From Pseudactinotalea sp. HY158 (lineage in GTDB: Bacteria > Actinomycetota > Actinomycetes > Actinomycetales > Beutenbergiaceae): a DNA stretch of 64,000 bases. The DNA is taken from assembly GCF_009660225.1 (NCBI RefSeq), contig NZ_CP045920.1:3546079-3610078 (forward strand). The letters run 5' to 3'. Positions 31,878 to 40,456 of the stretch are shown piece after piece (the stretch's first letter is position 1; the number at the start of each line of letters is the position of its first letter). The notes below the pieces were generated by a model. It saw only the letters and a program-made list of their open reading frames with translations, was not told the origin of the DNA and did not search any database. The position numbers and the translations under genes were made by a program.

Positions 31878-32471
31878 CTATGCCCGGCGGGACGCACCGG
31901 GCCTCGTCTCCAGCATGAGTTCCCGCACGGCCTGGGCGAACCTCGGCACCCCACTCCGAGCAAGCCGAGTCAACAACGTCTCGATGTCGACCGGCGGACG
32001 GGTCATCGCAGCGGCCTGTTCCACGACGATGTGCAGAGCGGCGGACGGGTCGAGATCGAACTGATCGAGCAGGAAAGCGTCCGATCGAACCGCGTCAAGC
32101 CCGATGGGCTTGAGCGTCGAGTCCGGAAAGTCCCTGATGTTCTCCGTGATGATCGCGTCGGCCCGGCCCCGGAGAGCCGCGGCAACCACATGGCGGTCGT
32201 CCGGGTCGGGGAGATCGAGGCCCTGTGTCAGGGGCTCCCAACCTTCGACGAGTGCATCGTCGAAGGCCTCGTTCATCGATCGGAACCGACTCCGAAATCG
32301 ACTTGGGTCGATGTCGGGGTGTATGCGTTCCAGAGCCCGACGCGCCTCGTCGATGACACGCGCCGACCACACAGGCCGGAAGAGCCCCAGATCCGCCATT
32401 CGCAACAAGGTGTCGCACGGAGCGACGGGCACCAGCACACAGGCGTCGAGGAAGGCCGTGTACCGTGCCAC
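31878..32471 (-). CDS. PIN-domain toxin
   Basis: 197 residues from GTG 32471, four bases after the antitoxin stop. YTAFLDACVLVPVAPCDTLLR holds the first Asp, VWSARVIDEARRAL the Glu, DLPDPDDRHVVAAALRGRADAIITENIRDFP the last acidic pair, so the PIN quartet is complete. This is the longer PIN subgroup with a helical C-terminus, usually paired with an excisionase-type antitoxin, as here. Probably an RNase. Intact, unlike the VapC at 28 kb. Confidence 0.85.
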   Translation of the reverse strand: MARYTAFLDACVLVPVAPCDTLLRMADLGLFRPVWSARVIDEARRALERIHPDIDPSRFRSRFRSMNEAFDDALVEGWEPLTQGLDLPDPDDRHVVAAALRGRADAIITENIRDFPDSTLKPIGLDAVRSDAFLLDQFDLDPSAALHIVVEQAAAMTRPPVDIETLLTRLARSGVPRFAQAVRELMLETRPGASRRA

Positions 32472-32475
32472 CTCG

Positions 32476-33012
32476 CTAGGACTTCCTCGCCTCGGCGAGT
32501 GCTGCCCTGTACGCACCCGGATCGACGTCGTACAGTCCGTCCTCGCTCGCCTGTCTCGTCATTTCATCAAGTCTGCTGCGGCGATCGACCCGCTTACGCT
32601 CGCGATAGGCCAGCACATCCCGCAGACGCAGCCGGCGGTGCCGCGACTCGCCGAAGCGTTCGAACGGCAGTTCGTGCTCGTCGAGCAATCTGATCAACGT
32701 GCTTCGGCTGATCCCGAGCAGGGTCGCGGCCTGCTGAGTGGTCAGCTGCCGGTCGATCGGCTCCACGCTCACCGACGCGCCACCCTCCATCGCTCGCGCA
32801 ACCTTCCGCAGGACTTCGTACGCTTCGAGAGGCAACGGAATCTGCTCTCCGTCGGGCCCGAGCAGGACGGCGGGAGTGGCGTGGCTCTCGAGGAACCGCG
32901 CAAGTTCGAGCATCCCGGCGAGATCCTGAGGGGGATCGACGACGTCTCGAATTCGAGCTGATGCTGCAACTCCCATGGCCCGATTATCGTCCAATTCGAT
33001 CAATTCGTCCAT
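32476..33012 (-). CDS. Excisionase-family (HTH_17) antitoxin
   Basis: 178 residues from the ATG at 33012 (GGAGAGG upstream). Central DNA-binding helix-turn-helix of the excisionase/MerR type: DRQLTTQQAATLLGISRSTLIRLLDEHELPFERFGESRHRRLRLRDVLAYR (about 105-155). The N-terminal part has a small beta domain (LGPDGEQIPLPLEAYEVL), the C-terminal helix EMTRQASEDGLYDVDPGAYRA probably binds the toxin. Directly upstream of the PIN toxin; forms a toxin-antitoxin pair. Confidence 0.85.
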   Translation of the reverse strand: MDELIELDDNRAMGVAASARIRDVVDPPQDLAGMLELARFLESHATPAVLLGPDGEQIPLPLEAYEVLRKVARAMEGGASVSVEPIDRQLTTQQAATLLGISRSTLIRLLDEHELPFERFGESRHRRLRLRDVLAYRERKRVDRRSRLDEMTRQASEDGLYDVDPGAYRAALAEARKS

Positions 33013-33055
33013 GGGTGCCTCTCCGGAGTTCGACCCCGGCCCGATCACCGCGGGG

Positions 33056-33487
33056 TCAGTCGACCGCGATCTCGGGCACCCGGGCCAGCCCGACCGCCCC
33101 GCCCGCCGCGGGATCGGCGCCCGGTGTGGCGGAGGCCCGCGCGAGCGCCGCGACGAGTTCGGCGTGTTGGGCGGGCGTGAGCGCGCCGATGAACTGGTCG
33201 AGGGTCACGTGTGGACGACGGCTGGTCGCCAGCGCCTCGGCCATCCGATCCGCGGCGTACTCCGCCCGCGTGCGGCGGGGACGGTAGAGCAGGAGCCGGC
33301 CCGAGCGCAGCTTCTCGACCATCTCCTTGCGCATGAGGTTGCCGAGCACCGTGGCCACGGTCGTGTACGCCGACTCGGGCAGCTGATCGGCCACGGCGCG
33401 CACGGTCAGCGGCAGGTCCCTGTTCTCGCAGCTGCGCCAGAGCACGTTCATCACCTGCTCCTCGAGCGGGCCGAGCGGGACACTCAC
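33056..33487 (-). CDS. BlaI/MecI/CopY family repressor
   Basis: 143 residues from a GTG overlapping the stop of the upstream membrane-protein gene (GTGA). Winged-helix start PLGPLEEQVMNVLW, recognition region LPESAYTTVATVLGNLMRKEMVEKLRSGRLLLYRPRRTRAEYAADRM, and a C-terminal dimerisation helix. There is no BlaR1 receptor gene, so it is likely to sense something other than beta-lactam through that route. CTACTATGCC repeats in the divergent promoter at 34.06 kb are candidate operators for this repressor. Confidence 0.9.
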   Translation of the reverse strand: MSVPLGPLEEQVMNVLWRSCENRDLPLTVRAVADQLPESAYTTVATVLGNLMRKEMVEKLRSGRLLLYRPRRTRAEYAADRMAEALATSRRPHVTLDQFIGALTPAQHAELVAALARASATPGADPAAGGAVGLARVPEIAVD

Positions 33488-34052
33488 GGCGCACCGTCCG
33501 CCGGGACCGGACACCACACCTGCCCGCGCAGCCGCACGAGCAGCGCCGCGCCGCTCAACGCGATCGCCGCGGCGGCGAGGATCGGCTGGGCCGGGGCGAA
33601 CCACTGCAGGGCGCCGGTGTAGCCGAGCGCGAGCAGGGCGATCTTGTTGCACACCGGGCAGCCGACCGCGAACCAGCCGAGCACGGCGCCGGCCGTGCCG
33701 AACCGCGCGGGCCGGCGGGCCTCGGCGGGCCCGGAGGAGGCGGCCCCGGAGACCGGGGCGACGTAGGTCGCGCGAGCAGTCCGGTGAGCGCCGCCATGAC
33801 CACCCAGACCGGGTAGTCCCATCCGGTGGTCGCGATCTCCCGGCTGAACCACCCGTTCGGGATGAGCACGGTCGAGATCCCGACGAGCAGCGCCACCCCG
33901 GCGGCCACCACCGCGGCGGCGAGCCATTGCCGCCGGCCCCACATCGCCAGCGCCCGCGGCGCCGCCGACCACAGGCCCGGGCGGGCATCCCGCCCGGGGC
34001 GAGATGCGTCGTCCTCAGGCGGCGTGAGGGCGGAGGGAGTGTGAAGGACCAC
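33484..34052 (-). pseudogene. Membrane protein with GCPVCNK motif, frameshifted
   Basis: The 5' frame (from GTG 34052) gives AMWGRRQWLAAAVVAAGVALLVG and WDYPVWVVMAALTGLLAR; the family then continues in another frame from about 33773: ATYVAPVSGAASSGPAEARRP, VLGWFAVGCPVCNKIALLALG and PAQPILAAAAIALSGAALLVRLRG, ending at 33484. The break is at GCGCGACC near 33770 and looks like loss of a CG dinucleotide. The intact protein would have about 190 residues and four membrane segments with a Cys-x-x-Cys facing one side, consistent with thiol redox work with the divergent DsbA/CcdA pair. May be real decay or a sequencing error. Confidence 0.7.
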
Positions 34053-34056
34053 GTGG

Positions 34057-34095
34057 CTACTATGCCCGGCCGTGATCTACTATGCCAAGTAGTAG
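34057..34095. promoter_or_regulatory. Candidate BlaI-type operators in the divergent promoter
   Basis: CTACTATGCC occurs at 34057-34066 and again at 34077-34086, 20 bp apart; the second is followed by AAGTAGTAG, giving an inverted CTACT...AGTAG repeat. This resembles BlaI-family sites (TACTA-based dyads) and lies between the membrane protein/BlaI operon and the DsbA operon, so one repressor could control both. Confidence 0.5.
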
Positions 34096-34144
34096 AGATT
34101 CGGACCATATCCGCCACCACACTCGTCACGGGGGAATTCCACTC

Positions 34145-34873
34145 ATGGCCGCTGCCCAGGCCGGGCGCCGCAACGCGCTCATCCCGATCCTCATCGTCGT
34201 CGTGGCCATCGCGCTCATCGCCGTCGTGCTCGCCACCCGCGGCGGCTCCACCCCCACGACGGAGCCCGCGGCCACGCCGACCGCGCCGAGCGGGGTCGTC
34301 GACTCCGCCGAACAGCCCACTCCCCCCGCGACGGTGAACGTGGAGCGGCGCGACCCCGCCGATCCGCTCGCGATCGGCGAGCTCGACGCGCCCGTGGGCA
34401 TCGTCATGTACTCCGACTTCCAGTGCGGCTTCTGCGCCCTGTGGACCGACCAGACCCTGCCCGCGATCCTGCCCTACGTCGAGGCCGGCGACGTGCGCAT
34501 CGAATGGCGCGACATCGCCCTGTTCGGCCCGGAATCCCACCGCGGCGCGCTCGCCGCCTACGCCGCGGGCCTGCAGGGGGCCTACCTGCCCTTCCACGAG
34601 GCGCTCTTCGACGGCGGCGACCCGCCGTCGCCGGACCAGCTGAGCGAGGACGGCCTCGCGGACGTGGCCGCCGCCGTCGGCCTCGACCTCGACACCTTCC
34701 GCGCCGACCTCGCCTCGGCCGACGTGCAGGCGGGCGTGCAGGCCAACCTCGACGAGGCCGCCCAGCTCGGGGTCATGTCCACCCCGGCGTTCCTCATCAA
34801 CGGCCACCCGGTCAGCGGCGCCCAGCCCACCCCGGTCTTCACCGAGATGATCGACGCCGAACTCGCGGGCTGA
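34145..34873 (+). CDS. Membrane-anchored DsbA-like thioredoxin-fold oxidoreductase
   Basis: 242 residues from the ATG at 34145 (GGGGGA upstream). One N-terminal membrane segment (12-31), a Thr/Pro linker and an extracytoplasmic DsbA-type thioredoxin fold with active-site C94-G-F-C97 (YSDFQCGFCALW) and cis-Pro loop MSTPAFLING. Proteins of this class form or isomerise disulfides in exported proteins. Three bp upstream of the CcdA-like gene, which probably exchanges electrons with it. Repeated Cys-containing wall proteins in the genome are plausible substrates. Confidence 0.9.
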   Translation: MAAAQAGRRNALIPILIVVVAIALIAVVLATRGGSTPTTEPAATPTAPSGVVDSAEQPTPPATVNVERRDPADPLAIGELDAPVGIVMYSDFQCGFCALWTDQTLPAILPYVEAGDVRIEWRDIALFGPESHRGALAAYAAGLQGAYLPFHEALFDGGDPPSPDQLSEDGLADVAAAVGLDLDTFRADLASADVQAGVQANLDEAAQLGVMSTPAFLINGHPVSGAQPTPVFTEMIDAELAG

Positions 34874-34876
34874 CCC

Positions 34877-35821
34877 ATGGAGATCAGCCTGCTCGCAGCG
34901 GTCCTCGGCGGGGCCCTCGCACTGCTCAGCCCGTGCGGCGCGCTGCTGCTGCCCGCGTTCTTCGCCAGCTCGGCGGGCACGGGCACGCGCCTCGGCGCCC
35001 ACGTCGGCCTGTTCTACGCCGGACTGCTCGTGGTGCTCGTGCCCCTGGGCCTGGGCGCCAGCGCGCTCGGGCTGCTGTTCACCCAGCATCGCTCCGTGCT
35101 CATCGTCGTGGCCGGCGTGCTCATCATCGCCTTCGGGGTCATGCAGATCGCCGGCTGGGGCTTCCGGCTCGACCGCCTCGCCCCCACGCGCGCGGCCGCG
35201 GCCGCCCGGGGCGCCGCCGGCGTGGCCCGCGCGTTCTTCCTCGGCATCACCTCGGGCGTCGCCGGCTTCTGCGCCGGGCCGATCCTCGGCGCGGTGCTCA
35301 CCCTCGCCGCCGCGCAGGGCGACCCCGCCGCCGGCGCGATCCTGCTCGCCGCCTACGGGGCCGGCATGGTGCTCCCGCTCGTGGTCCTCGTGATCGTGTG
35401 GCACCGGGTCGGCATCCGCAACCTCGCCCGCGGGCGCACCTTCACCGTGGCAGGCCGCGCGTTCCACACGACCTCGGTGCTCACCGGCCTGCTGCTCATC
35501 GCCGTCGGCACCGTGTTCATCACGACCAACGGCCTCATCTCCGCGCCCCAGCTCATCGGCCTCGAGACCCAGAGCTCGCTGCAGCAGGGCGCCGGCTCAT
35601 TCGCCGCCTCGCTGCCCGAGATCGCGCTCATCGTAGTCGCGGCGCTCGTGGCGCTCGGGCTGTGGTGGTGGTGGCCGCGCGAGCGCACGGACGACGCCGC
35701 TCCCCCCTCGTCCGAACCCGCCTCTCCCGCACCGGGCTCGCGTAGGAACCCGTCGGATCCCCGGGCCGGCGCGCGGGCCGGTGCTCGGGCGGACGGCACC
35801 GATCCCGAGGCTCGACGATGA
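34877..35821 (+). CDS. CcdA-type thiol-disulfide electron transporter
   Basis: 314 residues, six or more membrane segments. LLSPCGALLLPAFFASSAG carries the first redox Cys-Pro motif typical of CcdA/DsbD; GVAGFCAGPILGAVL holds the second Cys. It moves reducing equivalents across the membrane to extracytoplasmic thioredoxins or cytochrome c maturation. A charged C-terminal tail of about 50 residues is an extra. Between the DsbA-like gene (3 bp) and the lipoprotein gene (ATGA overlap), so one operon. Confidence 0.88.
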   Translation: MEISLLAAVLGGALALLSPCGALLLPAFFASSAGTGTRLGAHVGLFYAGLLVVLVPLGLGASALGLLFTQHRSVLIVVAGVLIIAFGVMQIAGWGFRLDRLAPTRAAAAARGAAGVARAFFLGITSGVAGFCAGPILGAVLTLAAAQGDPAAGAILLAAYGAGMVLPLVVLVIVWHRVGIRNLARGRTFTVAGRAFHTTSVLTGLLLIAVGTVFITTNGLISAPQLIGLETQSSLQQGAGSFAASLPEIALIVVAALVALGLWWWWPRERTDDAAPPSSEPASPAPGSRRNPSDPRAGARAGARADGTDPEARR

Positions 35822-37110
35822 GGGCCGGCCCCTCCACCCGGTCGTCTCGGCTCTCCCGGCGCGGCCGTGCCGTCGCGGCCGCGGGGGCGCTCGCCCTCGC
35901 GCTGGCCGGCTGCTCGCTCATCGGCGGGGAGGAACCGGCCCCCGCCGCCCAGCCGGATCGCACGGTCGAGGTGATCGACGGCCCGCTCGCGGAGACCGCG
36001 ATCGATCGCGAGCAGCTGCCGTACCCGTTCGCGGAGCTGCCCGCGTTCGCCCCGGGCTGGGACGACGTGCCCCAGTACGCCGCGGGCGTGTTCATGGGCC
36101 TGCACGACGCCGGCGGGGTGCTCGAGTTCACGGCCGTCGACGCCCACGGGAAGGAGCTGTGGCGCGTGCAGCGGCCGGCGAGCTGCTCCGGCTACGTGCT
36201 CGCGGCGCAGCCGCCCGGCGAGGCGGGCGACCCCGGTTCGGCCGGCGTCCCCGGGGCGACCGGAGACGAGCTCCCGGCGGACGAGGCGGTCGCGATCCTC
36301 ACCGACGTCGGGACCACCGAGGACGCGCTCGCCGCCACCACGGCGACGGGCTACAACCTGCTCACCGGGCAGGTGCGCTGGGGCCCGGTCCAGCTGCCCG
36401 GACCCCACCAGGGTCCCGGCCCCGTCTTCGCCGGTGCCTCCCCCGCGAGCGCCGTCGGGGCAGGGGGCCCGCGGCAGGCGCTCGACCCGTTCACCGGGGA
36501 GGTGATCGCCGACGAGGCCGAGGAGGAGGGGCTCGAGATCGTCGGGGTGTACGACGACGTCCTCGTGGTCGCGCGCGGCGGGGAGATCATCGCCACGAAG
36601 GCGACCGCCGGCGGGCCCGAACTCTGGCGCCTGCCCGTGGCCGACCTCGACCCCACGGGCACCCTGACGGGGCGAGTGAACGCCCTGGCGGGCGTACCCG
36701 CGGTGGCGGGCTACGCCGTCCTCACGCGGGGTGAAGCCCGCACGGGCGCGGTGGTCGACGTGCGCACGGGCGAGGTGATCGACACCGGAATCCGTGACAT
36801 CGCCTTCGATCCCGCCGGGGACGTGCTGCTCACCCTCGACGCGCAGACGCTCGCCGGCTATTCCGGTGGGGAGCCGCAGTGGAGCCGGGGCGTGTCCGAG
36901 GGGATGCGGATCTCGGCGGCCGGGGGCGTGCTCGCCTACCTGCGCTCGGATACGAGCGTGGAGATCGTGAACACGGTGACCGGCGAGGACGCCGTGGCCT
37001 ATCCGCCGGAGGCGCCCGGATTCGCCGTCCCCGCCCTCATCACCGAATCGGGCGCGGGGATCTTCGCACTCGAGGCGATCACCCTGCTCGGGCTGCCGCC
37101 GGCCCCCTGA
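35818..37110 (+). CDS. Lipoprotein with beta-propeller-like (PQQ-like) domain
   Basis: 430 residues. Signal peptide with lipobox LAGCS (Cys about 34). The rest is a series of beta units: GVLEFTAVDAHGKELWRVQRP, NLLTGQVRWGPVQLPG, VVARGGEIIATKATAGGPELWRLP, VVDVRTGEVIDTG, reminiscent of PQQ-like repeats in outer-face scaffold proteins. No catalytic residues can be assigned. Translationally coupled to the CcdA gene through ATGA at 35818, so it probably works at the cell surface together with the thiol-redox pair. Confidence 0.75.
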   Translation: MRAGPSTRSSRLSRRGRAVAAAGALALALAGCSLIGGEEPAPAAQPDRTVEVIDGPLAETAIDREQLPYPFAELPAFAPGWDDVPQYAAGVFMGLHDAGGVLEFTAVDAHGKELWRVQRPASCSGYVLAAQPPGEAGDPGSAGVPGATGDELPADEAVAILTDVGTTEDALAATTATGYNLLTGQVRWGPVQLPGPHQGPGPVFAGASPASAVGAGGPRQALDPFTGEVIADEAEEEGLEIVGVYDDVLVVARGGEIIATKATAGGPELWRLPVADLDPTGTLTGRVNALAGVPAVAGYAVLTRGEARTGAVVDVRTGEVIDTGIRDIAFDPAGDVLLTLDAQTLAGYSGGEPQWSRGVSEGMRISAAGGVLAYLRSDTSVEIVNTVTGEDAVAYPPEAPGFAVPALITESGAGIFALEAITLLGLPPAP

Positions 37111-37124
37111 CACGGCAGCACCGC

Positions 37125-37169
37125 AGCGGGGAGGATCCACCACCTCCGGCGGGGTGGCTCCTCCCCGCT
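37125..37169. terminator. Hairpin terminator
   Basis: AGCGGGGAG (37125-37133) and CTCCCCGCT (37161-37169) are exact complements, and the inner CCACC/GGTGG extends the stem. Lies 15 bp past the lipoprotein stop and before the convergent fucose isomerase gene. Confidence 0.65.
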
Positions 37170-37200
37170 CACGGCGGGGCGACCGGGCGACGGCGCCCTC

Positions 37201-37227
37201 GGGTGACTCGGGCGACTCGGGTGACTC
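37201..37227. repeat. Three 9-bp tandem repeats at the 3' end of the isomerase gene
   Basis: GGGTGACTC, GGGCGACTC, GGGTGACTC in direct tandem, ending two bases before the fucI-like stop codon. Short and probably without function; noted because another 9-bp array lies at the other end of the operon. Confidence 0.6.
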
Positions 37228-37228
37228 G

Positions 37229-38878
37229 TCAGATCGCGACGTCGCCGCACAGGTGCACGGTCAGGCCCATGGCCTCGAACATCGCCGCCTTGGCCAGGAG
37301 CGCCTTGTCGGCGGTGGCCGCATCCGGGGCGTAGGCGACCTGCACGTGGTTGGCCTTGTGGCGGGCCATGAACTGGTCGCGGCTCACGCCCCGGAAGACG
37401 GCGAACATGACCGGCCACTCGGGATTGGTCGTCTCCTTGCGGCGGGCGGCCTCCGCGGCGGGCAGCTCGACGGCGTCGGCGCGGCCGAGGTCGACGTGCA
37501 GCGCGCCGCCGGAGATGTAGACCCGGGACCACACGACCTCACCGGGCTTGGAGATGCCGTTGAGCGTCGCCCCGCCGGCGGGGAAGAACACCGGGCCCTG
37601 ACGCCAGCCCTCGGCGCTCGCGTAGCCGTCGGGCAGGTGACTGGCGGGCACGGAGCCGGAGATCTCGAGGGTCCACACGTACTCCCCGCCCGATTCGGCG
37701 CCCCAGCGCACGTCGTGCAGGGTGGTGGCCGGGTCGAGTCCCATCGCGGTCCAGACCCGGTTGGTCACGAGCGCGTCCACGGCCACGCCCTGGTCGACCT
37801 CGTTGAAGTGCGGCAGGGCCCGGCCCTCCCACAGGATGCGCGCACCGTCGCGGGAGGCGACCGGTGGGCGGGAGACGTTGTTGAGGAGGCCCTCGACCAG
37901 GTCGGAGGCGGGGCAGACGTCCTTGAGACCCTGCTGGTACTGGATGCCGAGGGCGTCCACGCCGAAGTCGTCGGCGATGCGCAGGGCGGCGACGTACATC
38001 TTGTGCTGCCACCGCAGCTGGCCGGGCGTGAGGTCGGTGGCCTCGTCGGTGCCGAGCCGGAACGTCATTCCGGCCTCCTCGAGCCAGGTCTGCACGGCGT
38101 CGGCCTCGGCGTCGGTGACCGTCTGCATCTCGGCCCACAGGGCGCTCTGGGAGAGGCGCTCCTTGTAGATGCCGGTGGGATTGAGGAGCTCGTCGTCGAT
38201 GATGGCGTTGTACATGCCCATGCAGCCCTCGTCGAAGATCCCGATGATCGCCTTGCGGTGGCGCAGGTCCGCGGCGAGGGCCCGGCCCAGCTGGATCTCG
38301 GGCCCGGCCTCGGGGCCGGCGGGCAGCTCCGGCAGCGGGCGCACGTGGGAGTCGTCGTGGGCGATCGTGCCGGTGTCGACCCATTCGCGGATCCGCCTCA
38401 GGAACCAGTCGTCGGTGCCGTCGACCGTCCACACGCTCGAGTACGGGGTGCCCATCTTGGTCAGGCCGCCGTTGAGGCCGAGCAGGCCCACGAGGCCGGG
38501 CCATTCGGGGGCGAAGTTCGCGGCCGTGAGGATCGGGCCGCGGTGGTCGCGCAGGCCGGGCAGCACGTGGTGGGAGTACTGCCACACGGCCTCGGCCACC
38601 ACGAGCGGTGCCTCGGGCGGGATGCTCGCGAAGATGTCCATGCCCATGCGCTGGGAGGAGATGAAACCGTGCCCGGTCGCCGGGTCGACCGCGTGGGCGC
38701 GCTCGAGGGTCCAGCCGACCGCGGTGAAGGCCGCCTCGAGCTGCCGCTCCAGTTCCACCTGGGCGGCCCAACCGGCGGTGTTGGCCGATTCGCGCAGGTC
38801 GCCGTTGGCCACGAGGTAGGCGGTCCGGGGCGGGGCCGTCGGCGGCGCGGGGGTCTCGGGCAGGGTGTAGGCGGTCAT
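37229..38878 (-). CDS. L-fucose/L-arabinose isomerase family protein
   Basis: 549 residues from the ATG at 38878, which overlaps the stop of the kinase gene. The fold of FucI/AraA-like isomerases is shown by YLVANGDLRESANTAGW, VVAEAVWQYSHHVLPG, GIFDEGCMGMYNAI, LRWQHKMYVAALRIADDFGVDALGIQYQQGLKD and the late EVVWSRVYISGG. Metal-binding Glu/Asp residues in GIFDEGCMGM and the later FNEVDQG stretch fit. It converts an aldose such as L-fucose into the ketose. Substrate assignment to fucose is inferred from the FGGY kinase, LacI gene and the wall fucosidase in the same window. Confidence 0.85.
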   Translation of the reverse strand: MTAYTLPETPAPPTAPPRTAYLVANGDLRESANTAGWAAQVELERQLEAAFTAVGWTLERAHAVDPATGHGFISSQRMGMDIFASIPPEAPLVVAEAVWQYSHHVLPGLRDHRGPILTAANFAPEWPGLVGLLGLNGGLTKMGTPYSSVWTVDGTDDWFLRRIREWVDTGTIAHDDSHVRPLPELPAGPEAGPEIQLGRALAADLRHRKAIIGIFDEGCMGMYNAIIDDELLNPTGIYKERLSQSALWAEMQTVTDAEADAVQTWLEEAGMTFRLGTDEATDLTPGQLRWQHKMYVAALRIADDFGVDALGIQYQQGLKDVCPASDLVEGLLNNVSRPPVASRDGARILWEGRALPHFNEVDQGVAVDALVTNRVWTAMGLDPATTLHDVRWGAESGGEYVWTLEISGSVPASHLPDGYASAEGWRQGPVFFPAGGATLNGISKPGEVVWSRVYISGGALHVDLGRADAVELPAAEAARRKETTNPEWPVMFAVFRGVSRDQFMARHKANHVQVAYAPDAATADKALLAKAAMFEAMGLTVHLCGDVAI

Positions 38879-40365
38879 GGGCGGACTCCTTCGGTTCGCT
38901 GATGGGTGGCCAGGGCGTGGGCGATGTCGCGCGTGGCCGGGTAGAGGTCGCGGTAGAGCCCGTAGAGCTCGCCGTAATGCGTATGGACAGCGGGATCGGG
39001 CGTGACGATCCGGGCCGGCGGGTTCCAGGCGGCCACATCGACGTCCTGCCGGGTCGTCGCCGCGAGCACCGCGGCCCCGTAGCTGGCGCCGATGGCGTGA
39101 GTGGGGATCACCTGCTCGAGGCCGGTGATGTCGGAGACGATCTGCGCCCACAGCCCGCCCTGAGTACCCCCGCCGACGGCGACGATCCTGCCCGGGCGGG
39201 CTCCGGCGTCCCTCATCGCCTCGACATTGTGGCGCACCCCGAAGCCGGTGGCCTCGAGCACGGCCCGGTACAGGTCGCCGCGGGTGTGCTCGAGGGTGAG
39301 GCCGGCGATGACGCCGCGGGCGTCCGGGTCGAAGACGGGGGTGCGCTCGCCGGCGAAGTAGGGCAGGGCGAGGAGGCCGCGGGCACCGGGCCCGGAGGCG
39401 GCGGCCTCGGCGAGGAGGGTGGGGTAGTCGGCGCCCGTGAGGTCGGCGAGCCAGCCGGTGATCGCGCCGGAGGTGGCCATGCCGCCGGCGAGGTTGCGGG
39501 TGCCCTCGTAGGCGCCGACGGTGCCCCACATGGTGGCCGAGGTGAGGAATTCGGTGCCGGTCGCGATGAGGAACATCGTGGTGCCGTACATGAGCATGAG
39601 GTCGCCCGCGTTGTGGGCGTCGGCGCTCACGGCCTCGGACCAGGCGTCGATCGTGCCGGTGATCACGGGGGTGCCGGCGGGGATGCCGGCGAGGTCGGCG
39701 CTCGTGGCGCCGGCGACCTGCCCGGGCCAGCGCAGTTCGGGCAGCGGCAGGCCGGGGGCGACGCGCCGCGCCCAGTCGGCGTGCCAGGCGAGGGCTGCGG
39801 AGTCGTACATCGGGGTGCTCTGGGACGCCGAATGGTGGTCGAGCACGTAGGCGCCGGTGAGCCGGTGCGCCAGGAAGGAGGCGGGCATGAACCAGCGGGT
39901 GGCCCGCGCCCAGACGTCGGGTTCGTGGCGCCGGATCCAGGCGAGCTTGGGGCCGGCGGCCTGGGAGGAGAGCACCGAGCCGCCGGTGCGCAGGATCGCC
40001 TCCTCGCCGAGCTCGGCCGTGAGCTCGGCGACCTCGGCGGAGGCGCGGGTGTCCACGCCGTAGAGGATCGCGGGCCGCAGCGGGGTGCCGGCGTCATCGG
40101 TGAGCAGGACGCACGGGCCCATGCCGCTCACGCCGACGGCCGCGACCTGCAGGTCGGGGGTCGGGGCGGCGCCGGTGAGCTCGGCGGCGATGCTCGTGAA
40201 CTCCTCCCACCAGATCTCGGCGTCCATCTCGACGTGGCCCGGGGCGGGGCGGTCCACGCGGTGCTCCCGGGTGGCGGTGCGCAGGATCTCGCCGGCCTCG
40301 TCCACGAGGACGCCCTTCGTGCTCGACGTGCCGATATCCACGCCGAGGTATGCGATCGTCGCCAC
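38875..40365 (-). CDS. FGGY-family sugar kinase (fuculokinase/xylulokinase type)
   Basis: 496 residues from GTG 40365 (AAGGTGG upstream). ASKHA fold: phosphate-1 loop YLGVDIGTSSTKGVLVDE, SGMGPCVLLTDDAGTPLRPAILYGVDTRA, catalytic-Asp region PVITGTIDAWSEAVSA and the C-terminal nucleotide site VAVGGGTQGGLWAQIVSDITG. Phosphorylates a ketose produced by the next gene's isomerase. Overlaps it by four bases. The exact sugar is not readable from sequence; fuculose fits the context. Upstream lie a 9-bp repeat array and a LacI-type operator. Confidence 0.9.
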   Translation of the reverse strand: MATIAYLGVDIGTSSTKGVLVDEAGEILRTATREHRVDRPAPGHVEMDAEIWWEEFTSIAAELTGAAPTPDLQVAAVGVSGMGPCVLLTDDAGTPLRPAILYGVDTRASAEVAELTAELGEEAILRTGGSVLSSQAAGPKLAWIRRHEPDVWARATRWFMPASFLAHRLTGAYVLDHHSASQSTPMYDSAALAWHADWARRVAPGLPLPELRWPGQVAGATSADLAGIPAGTPVITGTIDAWSEAVSADAHNAGDLMLMYGTTMFLIATGTEFLTSATMWGTVGAYEGTRNLAGGMATSGAITGWLADLTGADYPTLLAEAAASGPGARGLLALPYFAGERTPVFDPDARGVIAGLTLEHTRGDLYRAVLEATGFGVRHNVEAMRDAGARPGRIVAVGGGTQGGLWAQIVSDITGLEQVIPTHAIGASYGAAVLAATTRQDVDVAAWNPPARIVTPDPAVHTHYGELYGLYRDLYPATRDIAHALATHQRTEGVRP

Positions 40366-40374
40366 CGTGCCACC

Positions 40375-40410
40375 TTGTCAGTCTCGTCAGGCTTGTCAGG
40401 CTTGTCAGTC
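40375..40410. repeat. Four 9-bp tandem repeats in the kinase 5' leader
   Basis: TTGTCAGTC, TCGTCAGGC, TTGTCAGGC and TTGTCAGTC follow one another without gaps, ten bases upstream of the GTG start. On the mRNA this reads as GACAAG/CTGAC units. Possible slippage-prone leader; no function proven. Confidence 0.65.
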
Positions 40411-40444
40411 GAAAGCCCGTCGTGCTTGCCTTCCCACGATGACA

Positions 40445-40456
40445 GAAATCGATTAC
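40445..40456. promoter_or_regulatory. LacI-family operator
   Basis: GAAATCGATTAC is a near-perfect dyad around a central CG, the form typical of LacI/GalR operators. It is 80 bp upstream of the FGGY kinase start and the LacI gene lies 300 bp further on, so it is the likely control site of the sugar operon. Confidence 0.6.

Noticed and set aside
33056-35467. Minus-strand open frame of 803 codons covering BlaI, the membrane protein and beyond
   Set aside because: Only its last 143 codons are BlaI; the rest is antisense to the DsbA and CcdA genes and lies in the GC-rich third-position shadow frame.
37201-37227. GGGTGA units as a further LuxR-type site
   Set aside because: They lie between gene ends, 9 and 18 bp apart (not helical-turn spaced), with no promoter context.
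36999-37532. Minus-strand ORF across the lipoprotein/isomerase end
   Set aside because: Out of frame with the isomerase and overlaps the terminator.
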